Shown one piece after another: positions 1 to 8,472 of a stretch of 64,000 bases of DNA. A program made the position numbers and the translations under genes. The notes below the pieces were generated by a model, which saw only the letters and a list, made by a program, of their open reading frames with translations, ran no database searches and was not told where the DNA came from. The DNA is from an uncultured bacterium. Its GTDB lineage: Bacteria > Myxococcota_A > Bradymonadia > UBA7976 > VGTA01. Every line of letters starts with the position of its first letter. Positions within the stretch are counted from its first letter, which is position 1. The stretch covers positions 400,493-464,492 of the forward strand of contig CALSSE010000003.1 in the NCBI GenBank assembly GCA_943788935.1, written 5' to 3'.

Positions 1-71
1 ATGAATGGTTAACCTTGTCACGTTAAACTCCCCCTCATCTCTATTCAACCTATTTTATCGGGAATACTCAT

Positions 72-1094
72 ATGTGGTCTCTCGCTCATAGTTCTTCTCA
101 CTCATCGAGTGGTCGTTTCGCTCCCACACCTACAGGAGCACTTCATGTGGGTAATGCCTACAGCGCGCTATTATCAATCATCAGCGCTAAAGCTCATGGC
201 TATTCTACAATACTGCGCATCGATGATCTCGATGTTAAATCGATCCCCCTTGGATGCTTAGAGTCCCAACTCGCTGATCTACAGTGGCTTGGTCTGCAGT
301 TTGATGAAGGTCTAAAAGAAGGGGGGCATCGAGGTCCTTATCGACAATCAGCGCGCTCTGATCTCTATGAATCATCAATCAAGTACCTCAACAAGAAAGG
401 ATTACTTTACCCCTGCTACTGCTCTCGCAAAGAGATCGCGGCTGTCGCTCCTCACGCTTCAGATGAGGGCCTCATTTACCCTGGTACTTGTAGGCCCAAA
501 GAAGCGACCCCTCTTAACCTAAACGAAGTGAGAAAACATCAGATCAAAGGCCGTTTACCTACTCTACGATTTAACACCTCTGCTCTTGATCTCACTCTTA
601 ATGATGATGCTCAAGCGAGCTCCTCTCGTCTTTTACGATTTGATGACCTCATCTGCGGGCTTCAGTCTGCTCTCCTAGATACAGAGGTTGGTGATTTCGT
701 TGTCCAACGCAGAGATGGAGTGTACGCTTACCAGCTAGCTTGTGCAGTCGACGATTATTCACAAGGCTGTGCAATCATCGCCAGAGGCGCTGACTTAATC
801 ACTTCCACTCATCGTCAGAGACTCATCCTCTCTGCGCTCGATATTCCATGTGAAGCGATGCCTCAATATGCCCATGCAGGCCTCGTTGTCGATTCGAGAG
901 GAGAAAGACTCGCTAAAAGAAATCAAAGCATTCAGCTGAGCGGTCTCCGAGAGGCAGGGGTATCTCCCGAGAGCGTGTGTGCAGCCCTGTCTAGGTCATT
1001 AGGAGGACCTGATACTCACCAAATAGATCTTATGGTGAGCGCTTTCAAGTGGTCACAGGTGAGCTCTGGCCCTATATGTTGGACACTTGATTAG
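72..1094 (+). CDS. gluQ: Glutamyl-Q tRNA(Asp) synthetase
   Basis: Truncated paralogue of glutamyl-tRNA synthetase that, in the known family, activates glutamate and attaches it to queuosine-34 of tRNA(Asp). The 340-residue protein has the class I signature as HVGN (25-28) after FAPTPTG, and a degraded KMSKS-like loop, KRNQS, at 282-286. A zinc-binding CYC...Y...C pattern (C115, C117, Y136, C140) is typical of GluQRS. There is no anticodon-binding domain, which separates it from GltX. It is slightly longer than the usual 290-310 residues because of a Ser/His-rich N-terminus and an extended C-terminus. The ATG at 72 lacks a strong Shine-Dalgarno (SD) sequence. It is convergent with the TPR gene that follows. 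Confidence 0.9.
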   Translation: MWSLAHSSSHSSSGRFAPTPTGALHVGNAYSALLSIISAKAHGYSTILRIDDLDVKSIPLGCLESQLADLQWLGLQFDEGLKEGGHRGPYRQSARSDLYESSIKYLNKKGLLYPCYCSRKEIAAVAPHASDEGLIYPGTCRPKEATPLNLNEVRKHQIKGRLPTLRFNTSALDLTLNDDAQASSSRLLRFDDLICGLQSALLDTEVGDFVVQRRDGVYAYQLACAVDDYSQGCAIIARGADLITSTHRQRLILSALDIPCEAMPQYAHAGLVVDSRGERLAKRNQSIQLSGLREAGVSPESVCAALSRSLGGPDTHQIDLMVSAFKWSQVSSGPICWTLD

Positions 1095-1117
1095 ATGCTC
1101 TCTCTCACTCGCTTCCC

Positions 1118-2377
1118 TCATGATAAAGTGGAGCCCGGTAAGTTAAGCCTATCCCATTGAGCTCGAAATTGATCAATGACCTCTTTAGCGATCGCTTTCC
1201 GAGGCCAACAGAGCTTACCGAGCTGTTGATCAGGGCATAGCTCTTCTGCAGCTTGATAATAAAATACCCCGTTGGTCAGTACAGCGTTCAGTTGACTCAT
1301 CTGCTCATCGCTGAGTCGTGGTCTAGGGAGAGGACGAGTGAACACTGCTCCCTTGTTTAATATGCCTAATCCCTTCATCACTGCGACCTCTTCTCCACCA
1401 CTAATCGAGATAAAGTCAATGGGGTGTGGATCCCAAATGATCACATCATCAAAGTCTGCGGGGAGACTCTCTTGTGTTGGGTTAAGGATTCGACCATGGC
1501 AAGGACTCAACGGTTGAACGAGAACAAGCTCGGTGAGCCACTCCTCTGTTAGCTCCCACCCTCCCCCTTCTCTAACCAGTCCACTTGAAATCATGATCCA
1601 TTGGCGTTCAATACCGGGAGCGACCCACCTCCCTTGAGGATCGAGCCCCCCCTCCTCTATGAACTTTTTATGCCCCGCTAATGCCCAACACTCCTCAAGG
1701 CTGGGGGCCATGTGGACTTGAAGCGGAGCGAGCGCTGTGAGGGCGATAGAGAGCATCCATCCTACTCTTAATTCATCAAAGCCGCGCTTCTTAGACTCAA
1801 TCGCTGCCAGAGCGGCTTTCTCCCAACGACCTCTCTGTAAATGAAGACGAGCGAGCATGAACCACCCTTCAGAGTGATCCTCTACCAATGAGAGAGCCAC
1901 CTCATAGTCTAGGAGCGCTCGTTCATCAGCCAGCGGACCCGCCCAGCAGAGCAGCTGCGCTCGGCGAAGATAAAGCTCTGCCCTATCTTTTGGCTTAGGA
2001 GGAGGGGCGCTCTCTATACAAAAGTCGAGGAGGTCAACCCCAAGACCGATGAGACTCTCTCTAGGCGCAGGAGGGAGAGACCCTGACTGACGGCTCCACG
2101 CTTTATGAATCGTTAAACTGATCTGACTGACGACCTTTGAGACTTTGGCCATACGAGAAGCGATTCGTCGTATCTCACGTTCTAAATGGTCGAGGTCATC
2201 GACCCAGCCAAGCATCGCTACCCAAACCTCAGCGATCAATTCATCTTTAGCCGACTCTTCAGCCAAATGATGCAGAGCCTCAGCCGCTCCTTGGGGATTA
2301 TCTCGGGCGAGTTCTTTCCATGCCATTTGACATGCAGTTCGCTTCAAGTCATCACTTGAGCTACTTGAATCCATCAT
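1118..2377 (-). CDS. TPR-like hypothetical protein
   Basis: A 419-residue, probably cytoplasmic protein with no signal peptide. The central part (about 130-230) reads as tetratricopeptide-type helical pairs (a RAELYLRRAQLL helix, then a SEGWFMLARLHLQRGRWEKA-type repeat). The C-terminal half is Trp- and Pro-rich and matches nothing I recognise. The start is set at 2377 because GAGGAG (2384-2389) sits 7 nt before an ATGATG. An in-frame start 45 bp further upstream has no such site. It is divergent from the sppA-like gene. The TPR fold suggests a protein-interaction role; the partner is unknown. Confidence 0.6.
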   Translation of the reverse strand: MMDSSSSSDDLKRTACQMAWKELARDNPQGAAEALHHLAEESAKDELIAEVWVAMLGWVDDLDHLEREIRRIASRMAKVSKVVSQISLTIHKAWSRQSGSLPPAPRESLIGLGVDLLDFCIESAPPPKPKDRAELYLRRAQLLCWAGPLADERALLDYEVALSLVEDHSEGWFMLARLHLQRGRWEKAALAAIESKKRGFDELRVGWMLSIALTALAPLQVHMAPSLEECWALAGHKKFIEEGGLDPQGRWVAPGIERQWIMISSGLVREGGGWELTEEWLTELVLVQPLSPCHGRILNPTQESLPADFDDVIIWDPHPIDFISISGGEEVAVMKGLGILNKGAVFTRPLPRPRLSDEQMSQLNAVLTNGVFYYQAAEELCPDQQLGKLCWPRKAIAKEVIDQFRAQWDRLNLPGSTLS

Positions 2378-2487
2378 AACGCGCTCCTCTATATTGAATG
2401 CAGACTGCTTTACTCGAATCAACAGTTTAAGATCAAGGTTACTTAGTGATCTTAATGTCCAACAATCGCAAGAAGTAGGGACTCACA

Positions 2488-5286
2488 GTGTATACATATT
2501 ATATCGAAAGCTGCATAAGAGCATCCATCACTCAAATAAAGAAGAAGTCCTTAGAGCAGACCCTAGAGCGCGCGAATATTTATGGCCGACTCAATCATCA
2601 AGTGACTTCGTTATGTGTGCTAAATAAAACCCTGCTCTCGATCCTCTTCGCTTATTTTATGATCACGCTCATAATTTTGAGCAGTCAATGCCTCGCTAGC
2701 CCGCCTCTCGATAGCGATATTAATTGGGGGAGAGGAGGACAGTTAAGCCTCACAAACCCCGCCCTGATTAGACCACGACAAGGGGGCTTAAGTGTAAGCT
2801 ATGACCTCATCACTCCGACACTAGAGGCCCTTACACCTGCTAAAGACAACGATCAGGATACAAGAGCGATAACCACCAACTGGGGTCATGAGCTCTACCT
2901 GAGCGCCGGACTAGGGTCCTACACGGTCTCTGGAGGTTATCTTAGACTTCAATCTTTGCCATTAATGAGCCCAGCGTGGAGTATCGCTCAATCACTCATT
3001 TTAAGCGATCGACTCACTACAGGGCTCACACTACTCAACAGTGATCAAGGATGGCGATGGCTCGGGGGCGTATCATATGGCGTGACTCCTTGGCTAAATA
3101 GCAACCTGACCATCAGAAGTTTCCATCGAGATATACTCACTCATGGAGACCTCACATTTGGCTTTGGGCTCAAACCGATAAGCGACGTCAATATGGGTAT
3201 AAATGCGACTCCAAAACGGGGAGGAGGTCGACTCGGTGTGAGCGCTCAGTTCGGTCTGTGGAGAGGACTCGCCTTAGAGTTAGGATGGTCGGTTCGCCAT
3301 CATGATCTCGAGGACTCAGCGGATTCTTTTATCGACCAGTACTCGCTTAACGATCAGACAGAGAGAGGAGAGAATCTCTTCCGAATCGCTCTCAGCTGGA
3401 GAGGAAACAGCGGTTGGCGAGCAGAATCAGGGGTCAAGGATCACTCGTCTGCTAGACTTGGGGTAAGATTAGAGAGTCGAGTTCACCCCGCTTACTCGAT
3501 CGAGACCGAGGAGAAGATCATCGTTATCAATGCCCGAGATACTCGAGAGCGATCTTATCATCAAAAGCTCTTCAGCTCTGCGCGAGGCTTCTCCCCCTTT
3601 TTTAGACTCCTTGAGACCCTAGATAAACTTCGATCAGAGAAGAGTCTCAAAGCTGCAGTCCTCATCTTAGGTGGCTCACTCGGACCGGCACAAGCAGAAG
3701 AGCTCATTGAGGCCATATTAAAACTTCGTCTTGAAGGTACCATGGTCTACGCTTATCTCCCTCAAGCGACCCTCTACGAGTATTTGGTCGCTGCCGCCTG
3801 TGATGTGATCTGGAGCTCACCTACCGCCGAGATCTCGATCAGCGGCCTCCTCTCAGAGCGTTTCTATCTAAAGGGGGCCCTAGAGCGACTTAAGATCAAC
3901 CCTGAGTTTATCACCGTTGGTGACTACAAGAGCGCTCCCGAGGTGTTTGAACGTGAAGGTCCTTCTAAGGAAGCTGCGGCGATGGATAAGCGCCTCTTAG
4001 ATGCTCGGTTTAGCGCTGTTGTCAATCAACTCGCTCATCGGGCTCAACAACAGAGATGGGCCAAGGAGCCCTCTCCTTCACTCACTAGAGGCAAACGACT
4101 CATCTCTCTTAAGAAACTTCGTGACCAAGAACCCGCTGATCGAGAAGATAAGGCCCGAGCGATCACCTGGTTAAACCAAGGCCCCTATAGCGCTAAAGGC
4201 GCTCTCAACGCAGGTTTAATAGATCAAAGTGTCTCTCCCACTGACCTAGAGCGGACACTTAAAGAGACTCACCCTAGCGCTCGCTTTATTCATGCCCCAT
4301 CGATAGATCGATCCTACCCTTGGGCTCCACTGCCTGAGATCGCGTTAATTCATGCCTCGGGTGAAATCGGAAGCGGGAGCGGTTTATTAGGTTCGCCGAA
4401 TCGCTCGATCAGCGCCTCAAGCTATGTGCCACTCATTAAGAGGGCCGCTTACAATACATCTATTAAGGCGGTGGTCTTAAGAATAGATAGCCCAGGAGGG
4501 GCCGTCACTGATGCCGACGCGATGTGGGTAGCGCTTAAAGAGCTCGCCACCCGTAAACCGCTTATCGTCTCTATGGGAAATATTGCCGCTTCTGGCGGTT
4601 ACTATATCGCCTCACCAGCGCATATGATCTTCGCCAATACCAATACGCTTACCGGGAGTATTGGGGTCTTCGCCGGTAAAGCAGATTTAAGCTCCAGCCT
4701 CGAAGAGCTCGGGATAAATATACATCGCCAATCAAGAGGCAAGGTCGTCTCTCGTAGCCTCTTTACCCCATGGTCCACTCAAGCTCGGAAGCGACTGACT
4801 AACGAATTAGAGAATATTTATGAGCTCTTCTTGGCGCGTATTATCGAGGGACGTCCCCTCCTTAACAAAGAGAAGCTCCTCCCCTCAGCCGGCGGTAGAG
4901 TCTGGACAGGAGAAGAGGCGAGAGAACGAGGACTCATCGACACTAGGGGTGGGCTATTAGATGCTATTAAATGGGCTCAAGTAAGGTCTGGACTCGCTGG
5001 TCAACCTCATCGGGTGCGCTCCCTGTTCCCTCAGAGACCATCAGCGCTTCAAAAGTTGCTTGGATTCATCAACGTTAAGACTGTAGCGCAATCGAGCCTC
5101 ACCACGGCGGGTCAGCACTCTCTTCACGATCAGCTAATACACTCTCCCCTAACACACTCTCCGCTATTTAAAGTCGCGACTCTTTTTTTGCGAGCGACCT
5201 TCACTTCTATGCCTAGTCATCTCCGCTTTGCTTTAGCCTCAATGATCACTGAGCCAGGGGTGGTGTTAGCGATCGATCCGCGATAG
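2488..5286 (+). CDS. sppA: SppA-type signal peptide peptidase with extra N-terminal barrel-like region
   Basis: The C-terminal two thirds (about residue 345 on) is a tandem SppA protease of the 67-kDa type. It has the Lys of the first repeat in GDYKSAPEVF (K481) and the nucleophile Ser in AASGGYY (S702), matching the Lys/Ser dyad of E. coli SppA, which cleaves leftover signal peptides. Before it lie a signal-sequence-like hydrophobic stretch (about 47-70, ending CLASPP) and about 270 residues of alternating polar/aromatic strands that look like an outer-membrane barrel. At 932 residues it is far longer than the 618-residue E. coli enzyme. The start is uncertain: GTG at 2488 follows a weak SD, while GTG at 2617 or ATG at 2659 would place the signal peptide at the N-terminus. 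Confidence 0.75.
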   Translation: MYTYYIESCIRASITQIKKKSLEQTLERANIYGRLNHQVTSLCVLNKTLLSILFAYFMITLIILSSQCLASPPLDSDINWGRGGQLSLTNPALIRPRQGGLSVSYDLITPTLEALTPAKDNDQDTRAITTNWGHELYLSAGLGSYTVSGGYLRLQSLPLMSPAWSIAQSLILSDRLTTGLTLLNSDQGWRWLGGVSYGVTPWLNSNLTIRSFHRDILTHGDLTFGFGLKPISDVNMGINATPKRGGGRLGVSAQFGLWRGLALELGWSVRHHDLEDSADSFIDQYSLNDQTERGENLFRIALSWRGNSGWRAESGVKDHSSARLGVRLESRVHPAYSIETEEKIIVINARDTRERSYHQKLFSSARGFSPFFRLLETLDKLRSEKSLKAAVLILGGSLGPAQAEELIEAILKLRLEGTMVYAYLPQATLYEYLVAAACDVIWSSPTAEISISGLLSERFYLKGALERLKINPEFITVGDYKSAPEVFEREGPSKEAAAMDKRLLDARFSAVVNQLAHRAQQQRWAKEPSPSLTRGKRLISLKKLRDQEPADREDKARAITWLNQGPYSAKGALNAGLIDQSVSPTDLERTLKETHPSARFIHAPSIDRSYPWAPLPEIALIHASGEIGSGSGLLGSPNRSISASSYVPLIKRAAYNTSIKAVVLRIDSPGGAVTDADAMWVALKELATRKPLIVSMGNIAASGGYYIASPAHMIFANTNTLTGSIGVFAGKADLSSSLEELGINIHRQSRGKVVSRSLFTPWSTQARKRLTNELENIYELFLARIIEGRPLLNKEKLLPSAGGRVWTGEEARERGLIDTRGGLLDAIKWAQVRSGLAGQPHRVRSLFPQRPSALQKLLGFINVKTVAQSSLTTAGQHSLHDQLIHSPLTHSPLFKVATLFLRATFTSMPSHLRFALASMITEPGVVLAIDPR

Positions 5287-5290
5287 TCAT

Positions 5291-5320
5291 CTTCCGCTCT
5301 CTTCTGCTCTCTACCGCTCT
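5291..5320. repeat. 10-bp tandem repeat x3 just after sppA-like stop
   Basis: Three imperfect 10-bp units (cttccgctct, cttctgctct, ctaccgctct) start 5 bp after the stop codon. One of several short repeats at gene 3' ends in this window. Confidence 0.6.
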
Positions 5321-5355
5321 CTCTATCTTATCCTTATTGACGAAAGTAACCCTGT

Positions 5356-5823
5356 ATGAAACTGATCCTCGTTCATCCGCTCATCCCGCAAAATGCGGGC
5401 TCTATTGGTCGCTTATGCGCTGGAATGGATGTTGAGCTTGTCTTTGTTGAACCGCTTGGATTCAAAATAGAAGACCGCTATCTAAAACGAGCGGGACTAG
5501 ATTATTGGCCATGGATCAAATACAGCGTCGCTTCATGCTGGGAAGAGGCTTTTGTAGACGTGACTAATCCTTGGTTTTTCACCGTCCATACTCAGCGATC
5601 ATATACTGAAGCGGTTTACAAGGAAGGAGACGCCTTAGTCTTTGGTTCAGAGAACACGGGGCTGCCAGCCGAACTGCTCGCTCGATACTCTAATGATCGA
5701 CGAGTCTGTATCCCAATGACCAACCCTAAAGTCCGTAGCCTCAACCTCGCTCAGTGCGCTGCTGTTGGGCTTTGCGAGGCGCGTCGGCAGGTAGGTTTCC
5801 CACCTCACCGAGCGCTCAAATAG
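5356..5823 (+). CDS. trmL: tRNA (cytidine/uridine-34-2'-O)-methyltransferase TrmL
   Basis: A 155-residue SPOUT methyltransferase, the normal size for TrmL, which methylates the ribose of wobble base 34 in tRNA(Leu) isoacceptors using AdoMet. It shows the N-terminal HPLIPQNAGSIGR motif, the FGSENTGLP loop and the C-terminal PMTNPKVRSLNLAQC knot that binds AdoMet. These motifs make the family call firm. It begins 69 bp after the sppA-like gene and converges on the collagen-like lipoprotein gene. Confidence 0.93.
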   Translation: MKLILVHPLIPQNAGSIGRLCAGMDVELVFVEPLGFKIEDRYLKRAGLDYWPWIKYSVASCWEEAFVDVTNPWFFTVHTQRSYTEAVYKEGDALVFGSENTGLPAELLARYSNDRRVCIPMTNPKVRSLNLAQCAAVGLCEARRQVGFPPHRALK

Positions 5824-5840
5824 CGTAAGGCTTAACCCCC

Positions 5841-7451
5841 TTACATTTCGTTGGCGGTAATCGACGTGATCGTGTAACCGTCTTGTTGTTTGTTACTATC
5901 TGAGTCTACACCGACTAAGACATACGCACCTGGAATGGTAATCTCGAGGTCTGTTATGTCATCACCACAGTAGTCATCACGGTACTCAACACCCATACTG
6001 TCTACGAAGACCAATTCGTCGAAACAGGTGCCAGCAGAACTGAAGTCCTCAAAATCATAATTAACAACTAAAGTGATGCTCGCTGTGCCCTCTGGCGCTA
6101 CGATCTCAACCGCTGAAGGATTACCAACTGCAGGTTGTTCAAAAGCCTGGTACCCATTACTGCTGTAAGGTAGTAGAGCTTGCATCTCAGCGACAGTCAA
6201 CGGTGGTGTATAAGGGCTCAGTAGCCCAAAGGCAAAACCATTCTCACGACCTTCATCACCTGCGCCGATACTAGTTATCGCAAACATAAGCTCAGCATCT
6301 GGATTGATTACAGCGCTGACGTTCAAGCTCTCACCTGCGATAAAGGTGTTTTCAGCGATGGGGGGGAGCAGGGCGTCGGCATTACCATCTTGATCAATAT
6401 CAATACCGAGGTTGTATGCGCCCGCCACAGAGAGCTCTAGCACATCTGATGTAGCTCCATAAGCAAGGTCGTCAACGAGCACTGATCCATCATCAAGATT
6501 AATGAGGTCTGCAGGCCCTACTCCAGTGGCATAGTGAGAGACAGACACGTTAAATGTGTCTTCCATCTCGGTGGCCGGTAGCTCAATAGTGCTCATCATG
6601 TAATCGCCGTTTTCATCTACGTAAACAAAGATTACATAGTTCATCTCAAGCCCAAGCTCAACGCCCTCGGCAGTCGCCCACAGATCTTCTTCGTCATAGT
6701 CCTCAGGGACATCATTTGAAAAGCTGTTGTCATAAGTACGTAACTCATAAGTACCGACAGGAACAGAAGTTGTGTTATTATCAATATCAAAATCTCCTAC
6801 AAATGAGATTTTTCCGTAAGCCATCTCCTCAACACCCTCGTTATCAACAGTAGACCCCAAGAAGATATCCACGCTCTCGCTAGAGAGATTTACGACGGTG
6901 ACATACGCTACCTTCTCTTTGATCTTACTGTAAGAGAAAGTGGCTGTGGCGACTGTACAGCCGTCGGTGGCCGTGACTGTATAATAAGCAGGTGAGTCAA
7001 GCTCTGCTCCGCCATTAGTGCTCATGGTGAAACTGCCGTCCAAGTTGTCAGTAAACGTCACAGGAAGACCTGCGCCAGCGACCGCAAAGCGCAGCTTAGA
7101 GACGTCTCCTGAGTTAGTGTCAGGGGTCACTTGATAGTCATCATTCTCGTAAAGACCCTCGGGCATGTTGAGTGAAGACACCTCGAGAGGGGTGGCGGCT
7201 GCACACACTGAATCAGCGCCATTCGAGCCAACAGCGCCTTCGGCGCCATCAGCGCCATCAGCGCCGTCAGCGCCATTAGCGCCGTCAGCGCCATTAGCGC
7301 CGTCAGCGCCATTATCGCCGTCAGCGCCATCAGCGCCATTATCGCCTGGAGCACCAACCTCTCCTGATGAACCTGATGGACCTTCGCAAGCGAACGTGAG
7401 CGCTAACAATGCGGTGAGCACCGCGCGCAAAAATAGTTGTGAGTTCTGCAT
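5841..7451 (-). CDS. Lipoprotein with collagen-like stalk and DUF4397-like domain
   Basis: A 536-residue predicted lipoprotein. The signal peptide ends in LTFAC (Cys22), followed by about 19 Gly-X-Y triplets, mostly GAD/GAN (about 24-81), then a Cys-containing spacer. From about 175 there are beta-rich domains starting YVTVVNLSSESVDIF, which resembles DUF4397. The rest is acidic and Asp/Asn/Gly-rich. The start is supported by AAAGGAGT about 9 nt upstream of ATG 7451. The collagen-like stretch probably forms an extended trimeric stalk that lifts the beta domains from the outer membrane; that role is inferred from other bacterial collagen-like proteins. Ligand unknown. Confidence 0.7.
   Translation of the reverse strand: MQNSQLFLRAVLTALLALTFACEGPSGSSGEVGAPGDNGADGADGDNGADGANGADGANGADGADGADGAEGAVGSNGADSVCAAATPLEVSSLNMPEGLYENDDYQVTPDTNSGDVSKLRFAVAGAGLPVTFTDNLDGSFTMSTNGGAELDSPAYYTVTATDGCTVATATFSYSKIKEKVAYVTVVNLSSESVDIFLGSTVDNEGVEEMAYGKISFVGDFDIDNNTTSVPVGTYELRTYDNSFSNDVPEDYDEEDLWATAEGVELGLEMNYVIFVYVDENGDYMMSTIELPATEMEDTFNVSVSHYATGVGPADLINLDDGSVLVDDLAYGATSDVLELSVAGAYNLGIDIDQDGNADALLPPIAENTFIAGESLNVSAVINPDAELMFAITSIGAGDEGRENGFAFGLLSPYTPPLTVAEMQALLPYSSNGYQAFEQPAVGNPSAVEIVAPEGTASITLVVNYDFEDFSSAGTCFDELVFVDSMGVEYRDDYCGDDITDLEITIPGAYVLVGVDSDSNKQQDGYTITSITANEM
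7228..7353. repeat. 9/18-bp repeat encoding Gly-Ala-Asp/Asn triplets
   Basis: Tandem 9-bp units alternate gcgccgtca and gcgccatta on the plus strand. They encode GAD/GAN triplets on the minus strand inside the collagen-like lipoprotein. Near identity at the DNA level implies recent slippage or copy-number change. Confidence 0.8.
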
Positions 7452-7647
7452 CTTGAATGACTCCTTTCAAGAGTAATGATGCGAAATAAAGTATTGTCAC
7501 TTTCATAGACTAACGACTAAACTTAGCTTTATTAGATCGTATGAAGACTCTATCCTTAACGAGCTAAAGGCCTAATGCCAAGAAGGTTTTCCGCATCTCT
7601 AGTTTAGCGTTCAGTTTGTATCCCCTGTAAGGAGAATCATAGGCTGA

Positions 7648-8418
7648 TCACCATGGAGGAGCTTGACCTCGCTGGATCAAACTAAGCACATCCATCTCTA
7701 TGGCGATCAACCAGTGCAAGAGGACTCCGCCCCAGATAGACCGACCTTTCATAGCGAGGTAACCAAGCACTAATCCAGCAATGATTGACCCCAGACTCTC
7801 TGCAGCAGTTTTAGGGAAATGAATCATACAGTAGGGGATCAGCATCACAGCGATCGCCCCCATCCCTAGAGCCTTCCGTAATGATTCTAGTAAGAACGCT
7901 CGAAAAAAGAACTCTAACGCTAAAAATTGAACTCCATAAGCCAATTCCCACAAGATCAAATCGAACCAACTTCGCCCCGCCAGTGAATAAAAGGGGTAAA
8001 TCGCTTGAAACTCAGGCCAAAAAGAGACCCAAAAGACTAATAATGAAGCAGGAATAAATAGTAATACATAAGGTTTTAGGTGACCCTTTAAACCTCTAGG
8101 GCTCAAATAATAGTCACTGAGGGAGCGGCGTGTCGCCTTAAGAAATATAACCGGGATCACCACATATCCTAAGATGCAGGCGCCCACCCAAAATATAAGA
8201 TGTGCCAGCTCCCAGTAAGCTGAGGGGACCCAATCTGTCACTTTAGCGAGATAAAGAAACACGCTCGGCGAGCCGGCAAAGTTCATCACCGTGAGTCCGA
8301 TCGTAGCTACAATGAGCGCTCCCCATTCAAACCCCCGGAGATCACCCGTAGATCGATTTGATTCATCTTGATAATCATTGGAGACTTGGTGGATCATTCG
8401 CTTTATGATTTGGACCAT
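7648..8418 (-). CDS. CPBP-family (CAAX protease-like) membrane protein
   Basis: A 256-residue protein with about six to seven hydrophobic helices. It carries the three helix motifs of the CPBP/Abi intramembrane metalloprotease family: LEFFFR at 168-173 (usually EExxxR), a His at 200 in YCMIHF (usually FxxxH), and H235 in LLHW followed by D243. The first Glu of motif 1 is Leu and the Phe of motif 2 is Tyr, so catalytic activity is uncertain. Family members cleave prenylated or other membrane substrates, or act in bacteriocin self-immunity. Context does not point to a substrate. Confidence 0.7.
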   Translation of the reverse strand: MVQIIKRMIHQVSNDYQDESNRSTGDLRGFEWGALIVATIGLTVMNFAGSPSVFLYLAKVTDWVPSAYWELAHLIFWVGACILGYVVIPVIFLKATRRSLSDYYLSPRGLKGHLKPYVLLFIPASLLVFWVSFWPEFQAIYPFYSLAGRSWFDLILWELAYGVQFLALEFFFRAFLLESLRKALGMGAIAVMLIPYCMIHFPKTAAESLGSIIAGLVLGYLAMKGRSIWGGVLLHWLIAIEMDVLSLIQRGQAPPW

Positions 8419-8472
8419 GAATATCTTTTCCTCTGTACATTAAGAGTCAACCTCAGCCGTAAAACTCACCGC

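Noticed and set aside
5824..5850. Bidirectional terminator between trmL and the collagen-like lipoprotein
   Set aside because: GTAAGG/CCTTAC is only 6 bp with no T-run and overlaps the lipoprotein stop.
7127..7476. Open frames on either strand with repeated APS/ALM residues
   Set aside because: They arise from the repetitive DNA of the collagen-like region read in other frames; the lipoprotein frame has the SD and signal peptide.
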